Origin: Prunus persica
Lineage: Eukaryota; Streptophyta; Magnoliopsida; Rosales; Rosaceae
DNA length: 64,000 nt
Assembly (NCBI RefSeq): GCF_000346465.2
Contig: NC_034015.1
Coordinates: 19,220,462-19,284,461, forward strand
Direction of reading: 5' to 3'
Shown here: one piece after another, positions 25,392 through 37,517 of the stretch
Layout of the letters: each line of letters opens with the position of its first letter
Numbering within the stretch: position 1 is the stretch's first letter
Notes under the pieces: generated by a model
The model's input: only the letters and a program-made list of their open reading frames with translations
Databases searched by the model: none
Told to the model about the DNA's origin: nothing
Translations under genes and position numbers: made by a program

Positions 25392-26457
25392 ATGGCGGAC
25401 CCACCACCACCACCATTACCGCCAAAGGAATTGCCAATCAATCGCTACAAGTTCATTTGGCGAGTCCTCTTGATCTCCAATCTTGCTCTCGGAGGTCAGC
25501 TTCGCCGCTCTTTTTCGCCTTTACTTTCTGTGTGTTTCTTGAACTAGATTAGATTATGGCTTATGGGGTTGCAATTTAGAGTCTTTTATCAATTTTGGGT
25601 AATGGGTTATGTTCATCTAAGCAGAAGCTCCGTTTAAGTGATCTGGAACGCGTGTTTTCTCATTTTGGTGCACAATGTGTTTGATTTATTGACTCAGAGA
25701 ACCCTGTTATATAAATTTTGTCAAGCTGTTGTTTAACTGTTTCTTTAGGCTATGATTGTTTGATAGGTAATTTGTTCTCATTGTTGTTTAATGATATGAT
25801 CGCATAATCTAGTTAGACTAAGGCTGAGCACAAATACGCCCAATCTTAAACTGCAAAATTTTACACATAAGGACAGCATTCAAGATAATGAGGGAAAAAG
25901 TGAAGCCTTTTTAGCCCCTTGTCCGATGCATTTTCAGGCAAGCTCTTTAAGGTGTTTTTGGGGATAAAGTTTGGTTTCTCCAAATCATCACCAATTAATG
26001 TCAAAGGCAACTGATTTCAGACAGCTCCAATATGCATACGTATTTAATGCCCAAAAAAATGTGGTCATTCTTGTGGTGTGCTAATGGGGAATCAATTAAT
26101 TAAATCTGGAAGGCCGTGGATAGAGCTTAGATACTTAAAAACCAGCTGGAGTAAGTTGACATTTATGTGCAAATCTTAATTGGCGGAAGATAATTGATAT
26201 GTGAATGTTTGCCATCTATACAAAAAGATGGTTTCATATTTCTTGGGCCAAGATACAGGCTGTATGCTTTTCTGTCTTGTGATCGACATAAATCTTGCCA
26301 GAAGTATACATCCATTTGTCCTTCGGGCTTTTCTCTCTTAATCCAATCGTCTTAGATTATGCCCTATCTATTGAAAGGGGGTGGGGGTTGTTAAAGCTGG
26401 TTTTTTGGGAAAATATAATTGATGTGGAGAAGTATACATCCATTTATTCCCTTTGGG

Positions 26458-26518
<61 letters not shown>

Positions 26519-27264
26519 CTAATCTTATTGGTGTTTTCCCTATCTGTTAAAAGGGTGATGACCAAGTATACATCCATTGTATAAAACAAGAGTTGCTACT
26601 TTAGTTGTTTTGAAGATAGCCATCTTTGTATGAAATGTCTCTTCTATCTTTCTTATTTGCGAGTGGATTGAATGAGTTATGTGACTGGATCTCTGGTTTG
26701 ATTTTCCCATAGGAAGGATTAGTCCCCTCCCTACCCTGATAATGAGAGGCTACTGCCATCTGGACAAACCCACTTCCCATTCCTCTTTACCTTGATGACA
26801 TGAAGCTGGTTGGTTAATTATCAGATGGTGTGCCTATTTTGCCACTTCACCATTGAAGAATTGGGGTTAAACTCTTGATCTCTAAGGTTCTATTGATGAA
26901 TTCATCTCCTCAGTACTTAGTTTTACCCTTTCTTTTCCTTGTTTGATAATTTGTCACAGTATGAATAACAAAAATCATAGTCAAACTCAAAAGTTAACTT
27001 CAGTTTCATTCCTTGTGGAGTTGTGGTGGTTTCAAATCGATACTATGACTCCAACTTCGTTGACAGGAAATACAGGATTTTTTACTGACTTGCATCTGAC
27101 CTCTTGCAGCTTACATGTTTATTGGGGCTCGGAAGAGAGATATTGGCATAGTAAATAGGAAATCTGCAGAAACAGGCGCTAAAAATCACAAAGCTGTAGT
27201 TGAAGTGCCCTCTCCTCCTGCAACAACTACTACAAGTACAACTTCTGAGACGTGGGATATGTGA
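25392..27264 (+). pseudogene. Small single-TM plant protein gene, 3' half decayed (85-aa open frame remains)
   Basis: Exon 25392-25494, intron 25495-27109 (1,615 bp), exon 27110-27264. The product starts MADPPPPPLPPKELPINRYK, then has a hydrophobic segment (about residues 21-40) and a basic, then Ser/Thr-rich stretch ending TTTSTTSET. It resembles, from memory, a family of short plant proteins that continue past this point with a charged Glu/Lys-rich helix and a PIPEDQQ-like motif. Here the frame stops at 27262. The sequence after it (27280-27400) still reads PIPGDRQQ, stop, HFK, stop, TLEGK and further Lys-rich residues in the same frame as exon 2. This looks like a deletion and a small duplication near 27260-27282 plus point stops. 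I read it as a recently broken gene. A truncated but functional protein, or a sequencing error, are alternatives. Confidence 0.55.
26301..26580. repeat. Imperfect tandem duplication with expanded (CT)n inside the intron
   Basis: A segment beginning TATACATCCATTT, with a CTTTGGGCTT CT-rich core and ending near CCCTATCT, occurs at about 26303-26376 and again at 26432-26552. A further TATACATCCATT start lies at about 26568. In the second copy the CT core has grown to a perfect run (26461-26515). All lie in the long intron of the 25392 gene. Confidence 0.75.
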
Positions 27265-27400
27265 AGGTGCAGCAGCCTGCCTATCCCAGGAGACCGGCAA
27301 CAATAACATTTCAAGTAGACGTTAGAAGGGAAAACGAACTCAAAGTCAAGGATCCTGAAGAGAATAATTGAAATGATGAAGAAAAGACAATCTTAAAGTT

Positions 27401-28093
27401 TTATCCGTGAAAAATCCGCACCAAGCTTTTAATTGGTGCTTCTCTTTACTGACAGAAGCTTATACAGAGAAATTTTGTTTCAAAGTATAGACCATAGCAC
27501 TTAGATCTTGTTATGTTGGGAGATGGATAGTTAACGGCTTGAGTAACATGTTTGCAGCAGATTACGTGCCAATTTTTGCACGATATAAGGACCCCTTGTC
27601 CATGAGAATTATCTGTATCTTCTTACTTTGGGAATTTGTTGCAAAATATTAGATTATCTATTTCTTCCCAAATACTTAGTGTGGAATTATTGGGGAAAAA
27701 TTCATTAAGATTACTACTAATGAAGATCATTAAACCTCCTTTGGGAGCCCGACCGGTTGTAAGGCACCCAAGGACAAAAATTAAGCAAACAGCAAGAGTG
27801 AGAGAGAATGAAATAAATAAAGATTTTGTCATTTTGCCTTTTGAGCGCTTTGAGTTTGAGACTTTGATGTGGTTAACAATTAATAAAGGGCTCCACCATT
27901 GTTGTGTCCTCCAACTCCCTCCTCTAACGATATCCACACTTCCATCCAATCCCATCTGCCCTCTTCGAGGCTTGAACCATTCATCCAAATTTCAAAGCTA
28001 ATTGAAAAAAAAAGAAAAAAAAAAGAGGAGAATTTTGCATACTGGCCCTGGTCTTGCACAGTTAACCTCCCATTACGAATCTTTATCTCTACA
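27401..28093. other. Intergenic spacer
   Basis: The short open frames on both strands here have no codon bias or domain. The spacer probably holds the downstream flank of the 25392 gene and the promoter of the next one. Poly-A runs lie at about 28004-28024. Nothing else is supported. Confidence 0.5.
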
Positions 28094-31000
28094 ATGCCAG
28101 GAACCATCCTAGTTTCAGGTACCAACTAACAACTAAGTTTTCAACTGTAATTCAAACATGGGCATGGCAGTTGTGTTATGTCTAACATAAATATTAACTT
28201 TTTTCTTTCATATGAATATTGAATTCCACTTCAGTTCTTGAATTCATGGACCTTCCATCTTCATCATCTTCTTCCTCAATATCCATAAAGGGTAAGCAAT
28301 TATTTCTCCTCTGAACTCAGTTTCCTTCTTTAAATGTCTATCTAAAAACTTCAACAATTTAACAAAATTCTCACTGTATACATATGCACTTGCAGTTTCA
28401 ATGGGGAAAAGAGAGTGCCAAACTTGGGACAAGGGAGACTTCACCTTGTAATAATCACAGCAGAGCTTATTTTAGTCCTAAAAATGCTATTGTTATTGGT
28501 TGGATATCTAATTAATCCATGTTGTGTTTATGAACAGCCCATTGACGACCCTTCGTGACAATTTGGTTGTTCTTCTTCAAGATGCCGAGGGAAATGAGAT
28601 ATTAGACGCAGGTTTATTTGTCAAACAATCCCATATATATAGCTAGATGAACCCTTTTATCAATTCTAAAACTGAGGCAGATGAATATATGTATGATCAT
28701 GTGTGGATCAGGTGTTGAGACCAAGTCCATAGTCGAGAAGGGTCTTTGGGACGCCTTCTTTTCCCTCAAAGGAGGTGGGTTGGTGCATATGAAGTTACAG
28801 TTTGTACTCAACGAAGAAGAGCGCATCCGAATCCGTTTGATGGTACTCTTTCGTGGTTCTGATTTATTTTTAATGATAAATATCAATTTGTACTCAAAGT
28901 TGTTATTGTTGTTGGCATTTACTACATCCTCTGAACTTGCTTGCAGAGAGAATCTGCACTAAAAAGGAAACTTGGGGAGTTTATCTATAGCAACCCCAGT
29001 AGTGTGCAAATTACTCCTGGTGCTGGGACAAATCTTGCATCATCTTTGTGCCTTCCCAATGAGATCTCAGGTTCGATCTTGATCACCCAACAAGAAAATT
29101 AGAAACTTTTTTTGGGGACAGAAAATTAGAATCTTCAGGCAGAAAAAAGTACCATAACAAGAACAGTTAAATAGTCCGACTAGTCCTTAGTTTCAATATG
29201 GTATTAGATTTACCTTTCTTGAATGACTCTTTGGATAGAAGCCATAAGCATTGAAAAGATAGTAATTGGGATTGGAAGTACTCATCATGATCAGAAGTAA
29301 AATTAACTCAATTTGGAGAGTGGAATGTTTCCACTTTTAAGTAAAAAGAAGCTTGAAAGGTACGTTCACGAGTTCTTTTAACGATCATTTAACGTGTTTT
29401 AGAGTGATGCAGATAGAAATGAGGAGACTTCATCAGGCATTACTCTGCATCAGAGGGTTGACCTCCCTCTGACTGAATCATGTCAAGGGAAATTAGTTGA
29501 GGAGACTGAGGCACAGCCACTTCCTGCTAATGTTCCAGCCAAGGCCAAATATGCTAGTGAATCTTCAAAACTATTAAGAAGCCCACAGTCCATGGTTCGA
29601 GTAATAAGTCTTCCTAATCTTCAGGAAGATAAGCCTCATAACCTTGAGAAGCAGGGTCCAATCCAGAAAACTCCTAGCAATGTAAAGAAAATGATAAGCA
29701 CCTTCGAAAGTGGTTCAGCTGAGGTATGTCTGCATGTTGCTTTGAAACAGATATCTATATGTCACTGCAAGTGGATATAACTTGTTTTTTCCATGAGTTT
29801 GATGCATACTGTTTCCTTCACGCACAGGATATGAGGCCTTGCATCAAACCGCCACCAAAAGAAGTTCAATCGAACAGTATTAAAGCAGGAGCTCCCCTGA
29901 AATTCCATAATTTAAAAGAAGACAAGAAAGTGGATACAGAAACTGCAAAGTCAATATTAGAAGGGGTTTTGAAGTCCTTTTCTTCAGGGGACTTGCTACT
30001 TGACCCAACATCTGGTGATAAAAGTGGTGAGCAAATTAATTTACTTGGAGCTTCAGATGGGACTAAATCATCACATCCCACTGGGATAAAAAATAAAGTC
30101 AAACAATTGCATGTACATCAAGAAGTTGGCATAAAGAAAAACAACTTCCACGAAGATTTCATTACAACATCAACATTTGAAACAGTTCAAGTTTCAGAGA
30201 AGATTCTTAGCAAGCATAGGCACCAACCAAGTAATACGCGCCATGGAAGGCGAAATTCTGGTAGTAATCCAGTTATAGAGGAGAGTCGACTAGAAATTTC
30301 TTCCACAAATATTTCTCAAATCATCGACATTCAAGAAGCTTCAACTAGTGCCGATGTGTGTACATCAGTAGTAAACTGTGAAGATAGGCACATTCCCTAT
30401 GAGAGCTCTGGTGCCTGGATATTCCCAGATGAAGCAATACGTTTCTGCATAACAACTAGTGGTAAAAAGTTCATGGATTTACTAGGAGGTTGCAGAGAGA
30501 AGCCAAACATCCAGCAAGGAAGGATGAATGTATCTCTACCAGAAAATTCAGAAGAGGTACATGAATTTGCCAGCTGACTTTCTGGTTACTCATTAGTCAT
30601 CAGTGTTGAAGCATATTGATTTGATATATTTGATTTAACTGTATCTCAATTAATACTTTCGGCACTTCATGGTGAAGGAAAAGATTATAATTAACATGAG
30701 AATGATTTCTGAATGGCTTTAAAACTTCAAATGATGCTATTTTCGTTGTATCGAACATGGACTTTTGTTCTAGCAGTCTGATCATAATGTTCATGCCATC
30801 TTTTTTAGCAGAATGTGAAGAATCACAGACCAAGAAAATCAAAGGTTGATCATCCAGAGGAAGCTGAAACTTCCGGAGGGAAAGTTGGACAGGTTAAAAT
30901 TCCTCTCCTAAATTCTTTAGTGAAATGATTTATAGTTCTTATGTGACTTCCTCTCCTCACGGCTAAAATTTAAGATTTAAGACTTCAGAGTAAGACTACA

Positions 31001-31164
31001 ACTAACAAGGAAACAGAGTGCAAACTGTTAGGGAAGGGAAGTAGTGCCGATATGCAATTTCTTCATTTTAATCCTCCCATTTCTCTTATCAGGCAATAAA
31101 AGTTGCAATCATGATTGGCTTCGGCACACTAGTTCTCCTTACAAGACAAAGAAAAAACAGGTAA
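28094..31164 (+). CDS. C2-like protein with probable C-terminal tail anchor, 551 aa
   Basis: Ten exons: 28094-28118, 28235-28291, 28396-28447, 28538-28611, 28712-28842, 28947-29070, 29413-29723, 29828-30556, 30812-30892, 31093-31164; 552 codons with all phases consistent. The first six small exons encode a beta-rich module (about residues 1-150) that starts GTILVSVLEFMDLP and contains SISIKVSMGKRECQTW, the pattern of a C2 or C2-like phospholipid-binding fold. I see no full set of calcium-binding aspartates. Exons 7-9 encode a long, charged, Ser-rich and probably disordered middle. The last exon encodes AIKVAIMIGFGTLVLLTRQ followed by a basic tail, a plausible tail anchor for ER, plastid or mitochondrial outer membrane. 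An in-frame acceptor choice at exon 9 (30809 or 30812) could add one Gln. Function is unknown; a membrane-contact or organelle-positioning role is only a guess. Confidence 0.75.
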
Positions 31165-31493
31165 TTGCAGATGAAAATAAAAAAAGATCAGCAGATGAAG
31201 TTTCTCCAAGGGGTGGGGGTGTATATGCTGACTTGAATGGCCATTTTACGTAATTGCAGATGAAATTAACCGGCAGATGCACTTTGGTTATCATCCCAAG
31301 GGGTGGGGTGAGAAGATTTTTGAACCACCATTTGTTTTTTTGTTTTTTTTTTATACGAAAAGTTTAGGGTAATTGTACCGACACTTGCGGTTGTGTCCCC
31401 GATTTTGCCTCTCCTCCAACTCTTCATTTAATAACCTCTTTCCATGCGATTTAAATAGTTTTGTTGTTGTTGTTGGAACGATTTAAATAGTTT

Positions 31494-31674
31494 AGTCCCG
31501 ATCTCTTGGACCACAGGAGTCCAAGAGATTTGTGATCACTCACCGTTGGATGTAAATTCAACGGTTCACTCAATCTTGAACTCCTTTTAAGAAACTTTTT
31601 TGAACCATTAGATTAATATCCAACGGTGAGTGACCACAATCTCTTGGACTCTTGTGGTCCAAGAGATCAGGACT
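31494..31674. mobile_element. MITE with long terminal inverted repeats (181 bp)
   Basis: The left end (AGTCCCGATCTCTTGGACCA) and the reverse complement of the right end (AGTCCTGATCTCTTGGACCA) match over about 55 bp, through a shared CACTCACCGTTGGAT. The element is therefore almost entirely a hairpin. No coding capacity and no clear target-site duplication were seen, so the superfamily is not assigned. Confidence 0.8.
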
Positions 31675-31675
31675 G

Positions 31676-32190
31676 TATAAAGCAAAAGGCAGAGAATGGT
31701 GAAACATTCAAAATACCAGAAAATATTCTTAGTTAATTCAAACACTAGCCTCTCTGCACGCGCTTCCGCACCTGCGAGAGGCTTTTTTTTTTTTTAAACT
31801 TTAAATTTATTTTAGAATTAAAAAAGATAATGGGTAGTTGTGGTCCATAAAAATAGGATCCATTATTTGATTATTATTTTTATTTTTATTTTTTTAATAT
31901 GAAAAGTGTGAATTTACCATATTATCCTCATTTAATTAATAATTTCAATTCTTAATGTTTGCATTATCCAAGGATATTTTCTGGTATTTTGAATGTTTCA
32001 CCATTTTCTGCCTTTTGCTTTATATATATAGATTAACAATTAAAATTATTAATTAAATGAGGATAATATGGTAAATTCATATTTTTTTATATTAAAAAAA
32101 TAAAAATAAAAACAAAATCAGATAATAAGTCATACTTTTATGGAACATAACTACCCATATTATTTTTTCTTAGTTCTTTAAAAAAAAAAA
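31676..32190. repeat. Interleaved inverted repeats (X-Y-X'-Y')
   Basis: Block X (about 31676-31735, with GCAAAAGGCAGAGAATGG) recurs inverted at about 31972-32029. Block Y (about 31797-31951, with TTACCATATTATCCTCATTT) recurs inverted at about 32032-32185. The order X, Y, inverted X, inverted Y is not a simple hairpin and suggests nested or rearranged insertions of non-coding elements. Confidence 0.7.
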
Positions 32191-32991
32191 TAAGGCTAGT
32201 AATAAGAATAACAATAAACAAGATTAATATAATATCTCACTTGAACAACATCCAACCAACAATAATCACTTGGCCAAAAAAAAAAAAAACAATACAATAA
32301 TCAAGAACAAGAGCTCCCCAACTCTTTTGAAAAAATAATAAGTTTTTGTTTTCTTTTTAACAATTCTGGTTAATAAAATAATGTGTTCTTCTCCTTGATT
32401 AAACAAAAAATGCTTTGCATATATGAATTAGGCTAGCTTATCAGGAAAGTAAGCTCATACTCTCGCACTCAGAAGTGGAGCCACTTAAAGCATTTCCAGC
32501 GGGAGGCTCCAGCCTGGGCAAGAGGCCCTCTAGGCCCCCATTTGTGTTTCTAGTGCCCTATTCTTGCTAGGACAAAAAATGAGCTCCACCTGCCATGCAA
32601 GCAATTAATAGACATTTTGATGTCAAAGTTAAAATTGGAATCAGATTGTAAAAAATTGAAAAGCAAAGGGTATGTAATTGTTAAAATTTAGAGTGCAGAG
32701 ACAAACGTCCCTTAAGGGTAAGATTTCATTGTACTAAATCGAAATTAACCTTTATATTTTTCTTACAAAATACAATATGCTTTAGAAATGACCATTGACC
32801 ATTGCATGTGGCAGCATCACACAGATGAGCGCATTGGGCGCGCGGTGATTTTAGTTGGTTGAGTTGAGAGAAGACTTTGTGACTTAAATTATTATCTTAA
32901 GAGAAAGACTTGGGCAAAAGAGAAGACCCATAAGCCCCAATTAATATCGTCAAGTCTTTTCTTTTCTTTATTTGATCACTCGCTCGCCCAA

Positions 32992-33097
32992 TGACAGTTG
33001 TTGATTAATAAAAATTAAGAAATAAAACTATAAAACGAGGACCGTGACAGTTGTTGATTAATAAAAATTAAGAAATAAAACTATAAAACGAGGACCA
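32992..33097. repeat. Perfect 53-bp tandem duplication
   Basis: A 53-bp unit beginning TGACAGTTGTTGATTAATAA and ending CGAGGACC is present twice in direct tandem with no visible differences, so the duplication is recent. It lies about 370 bp upstream of the first CNGC-like gene. Confidence 0.92.
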
Positions 33098-33460
33098 TAC
33101 TTTGAGTTAGTTATTGTTAACTTTGTCAATGCGTCTCAGATTTTGTTGCTCTTCGTTTTCTTCAAATCCCTCCTCTCTGGTATCTGCTCCTACCCAGTGT
33201 TGCATGTAAGTTTCAATATAATGTAGCTATATTCTCTCTCTTACACACACACACACACATATATATATATATTGTGAAGTTAGAAGGGGCTTCATTCTCT
33301 TCACACATGGACACGAAAATTCTCTAATTTTCACTTCATATTTGGCTAATATTTGCAGGAGTATGTACTCGAATTAACTCTATAGTTTAACAAGAACGAG
33401 CTACCTGAGTTTTTGAATAATCCGTAGAATTGAGAGAGAGGATACAAATAAGCTTGAGAT

Positions 33461-36400
33461 ATGATCAAACCGGTTCAAGATGTATCAATTGAGTTGAGGT
33501 TAAGTTCTTTACTTAACACCTTTTTCTTTTTCTTTTAATGTTTATTTTTTATTTTTATAGGAAACTTCGATGGTATGAGGACTATTTTAGGTGCATACTT
33601 AATTTATTTATGTGAAAAATCACTTGAATCCGATATAATTTGACTACTCAATTGAGTTATTGAAATTTTAGTATTTTCTTGAAGTACCTTGTTCATTGAT
33701 TTTGTACGACACAATTGTATGTCAAAACGGTTTCCGATTTGTCTAATTTTTTGCAAGGATTTGTGAATGTAGACTTAAAAAATATAGATGGTTTGGATCG
33801 TTGAAAAACAATCGTTCGGGGTCCCTCAAATAAAATTATTTGAGAGATCCTTCAATAAAATGGGTATATATATAGCTAAACTCGAGCAAATTTGGGTTTT
33901 TAAATAAATAAAAGCTACTTTTTTTCTCCAGACCAAGACAAAAGCACATGTTTTTAGAAAATGTGAATTTTGCATATATATATATAGAGCTTCCATTGAG
34001 GGGTCTCTCAAATAAGCTTATTTGAGGGACACCCTTGTAGAGTCCACTCAACATTGTATTTCACTAATTCAAATCGTCTATTTTGTAAATGAATATTCAA
34101 AGATCATCTCTATAAAAATCCACTTAAATCTGATATCATTTATTCACTTAATTAAATTATTGAAATTCAAGTACTTTCTTAAAATACTATGTTCATTAAT
34201 TTTGTTGGTATCAATTAGATGCCTTAATGATTTTCAATTTGCAAGGATGATTTTCGAATGAAGATGTGAAAAATAAATGGTTTGGATTGTTAAATTTTTT
34301 TTTTTTCGTAAGGAACCCTAAAAGGTGTCTTTCAAATGAAATTATTTGAGAGATTCCTCAATAAAAGAACACTATAGATATGGGCCTTTTAATATAGACC
34401 AAGTGAACGATCAAAATGTTGGGAAGATAACCCTCCTATTATAGTTTTGAATAAAAACCCAATTTTCATTTATTACTTAGTTTTTATGATTATTTTGCCT
34501 TTAAAAGTAAATAATAGAAACAAATAAAAAACACTTTTTTTATACAATTAAAAGCGCTTTATTTATGATTTGTATAATACGCATAATTAATTTACATATA
34601 ATCTACCTAACCAAAAGGTAAAAATGAAGAACATATATCCATACATGACGAAAAATATGCATGAATGTTAAAATTAAGTATATTATATTCATCACTTATA
34701 TATACGTGTTAGAAGTGCATATAACCGATATATACTTAATTTTTCTTCTCTTGGACGAGATTATATATTTGTTAATTTGTTGTGTCTTGTTCAGTAATCT
34801 AGATGAGAAGGGGGAATCTGCCAAGCTCAAGGAAGATGGAGGACACAGAAGTATAAGTAGTGCTGCAGCAAAACGGCCAAAACTGGAGGAAGTTGTTATT
34901 AACGCATATCAGATTCATCATCAGCCAAAAATATTCCTTCCAAAGTGGGAGATCATATTTACAGTAGCATCTGCATTTGCTGTGTTCGTTGATCCTTTGA
35001 GCTGCTACGTTCCCGTCATCATCGACGATAGCACGTGCTACTATTGGGACCAAACCTTGATGTGGACATTTTTCGCCTTACGATCGGCCGGCGATCTATT
35101 TTATGGAATGGACATTTTAGTTTTCATAAAGCGACGTCGAGGCAATGTTAATGCCAAGCCATTTGGGGCCTCCTGGACAAAGCATTTTGGCGGTCATGAT
35201 TCCACAATTTGGAAGGTGTTGAATGGCCAGAAATCACTTAGGTTCTTAGGCATTCTACCTCGCATTTGTGCTGCTTTTCCCATTCTACAGGTATATAAGT
35301 TCGTACCTAAGAAAACTAGCCTTTTTCCACGTAATTAAATATCTTATCTTGAAATTAATATTAATATTAAAAAAACTACTCATGCCAGAGTTACGTTTAG
35401 ACTTGGCAGCATACATAAACATTTATCTTTATATGTTAATAATTACTTAATATTGGTTACACAGTAATCAAATTTTAACTGTTGGCTTAATTGTGTCCAG
35501 GCAATCATATTGATTGGAAAATACACATACCTTGATAACAGTAATCTTTTTTATCTAATTCCAATCCAATATACTCTACGTGCTTATAACCTCTACCGAT
35601 GGCTCGATCGGCATGCTAACTTAGAGACCGCAGTAAAAAGATTGCTTAAAGCTGCTCTGGACTTCCTTCCATTCATCCTTACTGCTCATGTAAGTTTCAA
35701 TCTTGTCTGCCATATTCGATGAACTATTGATTATTGACTATCTGCTCGTTGGTCCTTCAGCTATTCGGAGCCTTGTGGTACTTTTTTGCTGTGGACCGAA
35801 AGATAGTTTGCTGGCAGGAGCATCTCTGTAAATTTGATGATATATGTGGTCGTGAAACGCTTGCTTATTTCTTCTATTGCAGTAGATTCACTCCAGAAAA
35901 CAATATGATGTTCAATGTCTCGCGTTTACACGAATTATGCGCTGTACAACTTTCAGCAAATGTAACAAGTTTACCTTTCGATTATGGTATATATCTATAC
36001 GCTCTCCAATCTAATATGACAAGCTCAAGAGATCTTCCAGTGAAGATGTTACAATGTATTTGGTGGGGCTTGCGAAATCTGAGGTTTGTATATTTATGAG
36101 GCTTTTTAACTTTTCATGATGATCCCTTAAAAATAAATAAGTCATGTTTTGATCCTATAATTACAATTTACTAGGATGTCATAGTAGTAAACACGTTCTT
36201 ATATTTCTGATTTTAAAAAAAAGGTTCTTATATTCTAACACTACCAATTAATTATATATATAGAATTTCATGCAAAGTTTTAAACCCATCAACTCTTCCT
36301 TGTGTCGTCTAAGGAAATTTCTTTGACTCTGAAAATTTCTTTATCTTAGAGCATTTCCAACTGATATGTCAAATTTCTTTATCTTAGACATGAAATGACA

Positions 36401-37517
36401 AAAAATGAAGGATAGAGTTGCTCCAACCAAATAGTCAAATCCTACATAGATTTGAAGGCTGGAAGAGATATGTTAAAAATGACATATCCTTGGAGATGCT
36501 CTAGATGAGTCAGTTTTGTTAAAAGATTATTAAACACTTATCAAATATATTGCTTCTTCATTTTCTTTTTGCAGTTCTTTTGGTTCAAACCTACAGACCA
36601 GTTTCTTTAAGGACGAAATCATCTTTTCGATTGTGATCTCTATAAGTGGCTTGGCACTATTTTTAGTATATCTCAATTCAAGGGTGCAGGTTGGTGTTTA
36701 AACAAAACTGATGTCCTTTTTTTTGTTTGACAAAGCGATATTCTAAACTAAATTTATGTCTTTAAATTTGAAGCTCCTCTATATAAATTTCCGTATTAAT
36801 TCTTGTGTATCTATAAAATTAATAATTATATGTAGGGGTCGAAAAAAGTGTCAAATCAGCTTAAATTGCAACAGAAGATTGAAACGATATATCCAGACAT
36901 AATAGAGCAAATGCGTAATATGTGCCGTCTCGGCTTGGCTTCACTAAAGAAAGTAAGTAGTTGGATTAATTTGCTCTGATTCTTTCTATTAAATTTTGTT
37001 CATTAAATTATATATATATATATATTGGTAGGTGCCGTTGCTTGAAAGTACAGATGAGAAAGTGTTAAAAGCAATCTGCGAGTATCTTAAGCCGGTAACT
37101 TATGGTGAGGATGTTTATATCATTCGGGAGGGAGAACCACTTCGAAAGATGTTTTTCATCACACGAGGCACAGCATTGACCTACACACCTATTAAGGGTG
37201 GAACAAATGTGTGCAAGTGCCTTGAGAAAAGTGATTTTCATGGAGAAGAACTTCTAAATTGGGCATTCAAATTGTGCTCATTTTCAGAGTTACCTATCTC
37301 CACTACAAATCTTATGTCCCAAACGAAAGTTGAAGTATTTTCAATTAGGGCCAACCACTTGAAGTCAATTGTTGCTCAATTTTGGTGGTATTTTCGGAGG
37401 GAGCTTTCTCGTTCTCAATTGGAGTATTTTGCAGCTTCTTCCATACAGGTATTCTGGCGCCGCCATCGTGCAAAGGCTAAGGGCCCAACTGAATGGGACA
37501 AACTTACATTAAATTAG
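33461..37517 (+). CDS. Divergent cyclic nucleotide-gated channel-like protein A, 587 aa
   Basis: Seven exons: 33461-33498, 34795-35290, 35501-35689, 35761-36083, 36575-36689, 36836-36952, 37032-37517; 588 codons including stop. After a short N-terminus, S1 (about 65-82, with FAVFVDPL) and S2 (100-124) are clear. Next come an S4-like IQYTLRAYNLYRW, S5 (LFGALWYFFAVDR), a pore with WWGLRNLSSFGSN, S6 in exon 5 and a CNBD (427-545). The plant CNGC signature is present as LEKSDFHGEELLNW (490-503), followed by an IQ motif (IQVFWRRHRAK, from 564). Canonical plant CNGCs are near 700 aa; here the N-terminus, the S3 region and the C-linker (39 residues in exon 6) are short. The expected role is a non-selective, possibly calcium-permeable plasma-membrane channel in signalling. 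Intron 1 carries a MITE and intron 4 another. Reading exon 5 in the wrong frame gives a false stop. Confidence 0.87.
33600..34370. repeat. Duplicated block of about 250 bp in CNGC-A intron 1, shared with gene D intron 1
   Basis: A block containing TTGTTCATTGATTTTGT, GATTTTCAATTTGCA-like and GGTTTGGATTGTTG-like pieces occurs at about 33640-33850 and again at 34140-34370. It occurs a third time at about 63540-63790, downstream of the gene D first exon. The shared position after the first exon suggests it was inherited with the gene duplication and then duplicated locally in A. Confidence 0.6.
33817..34034. mobile_element. MITE-like inverted repeat in CNGC-A intron 1
   Basis: The left end (GGGGTCCCTCAAATAAAATT) and the reverse complement of the right end (GGGTGTCCCTCAAATAAGCT) match over about 40 bp, and each end is itself near-palindromic. 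Related ends recur at about 34320-34365 and 63770-63790. Confidence 0.6.
36349..36501. mobile_element. MITE in CNGC-A intron 4 (153 bp)
   Basis: Ends GAGCATTTCCAACTGATATG and, inverted, GAGCATCTCCAAGGATATG form terminal inverted repeats, with no coding content between them. The GAGCATCTCCAA-type ends match those of the large foldback element at 53303-54266. Confidence 0.65.

Noticed and set aside
27636..28001. Overlapping 121-aa frames on both strands
   Set aside because: Neither shows codon bias or domains; intergenic between two plus-strand genes.
36575..36689. Apparent stop codon in CNGC-A exon 5 (TTTCTTTAAGG)
   Set aside because: Only in the wrong frame. The frame set by the phase-2 junction reads SFGSNLQTSFFKDEII without a stop, parallel to genes B and C.
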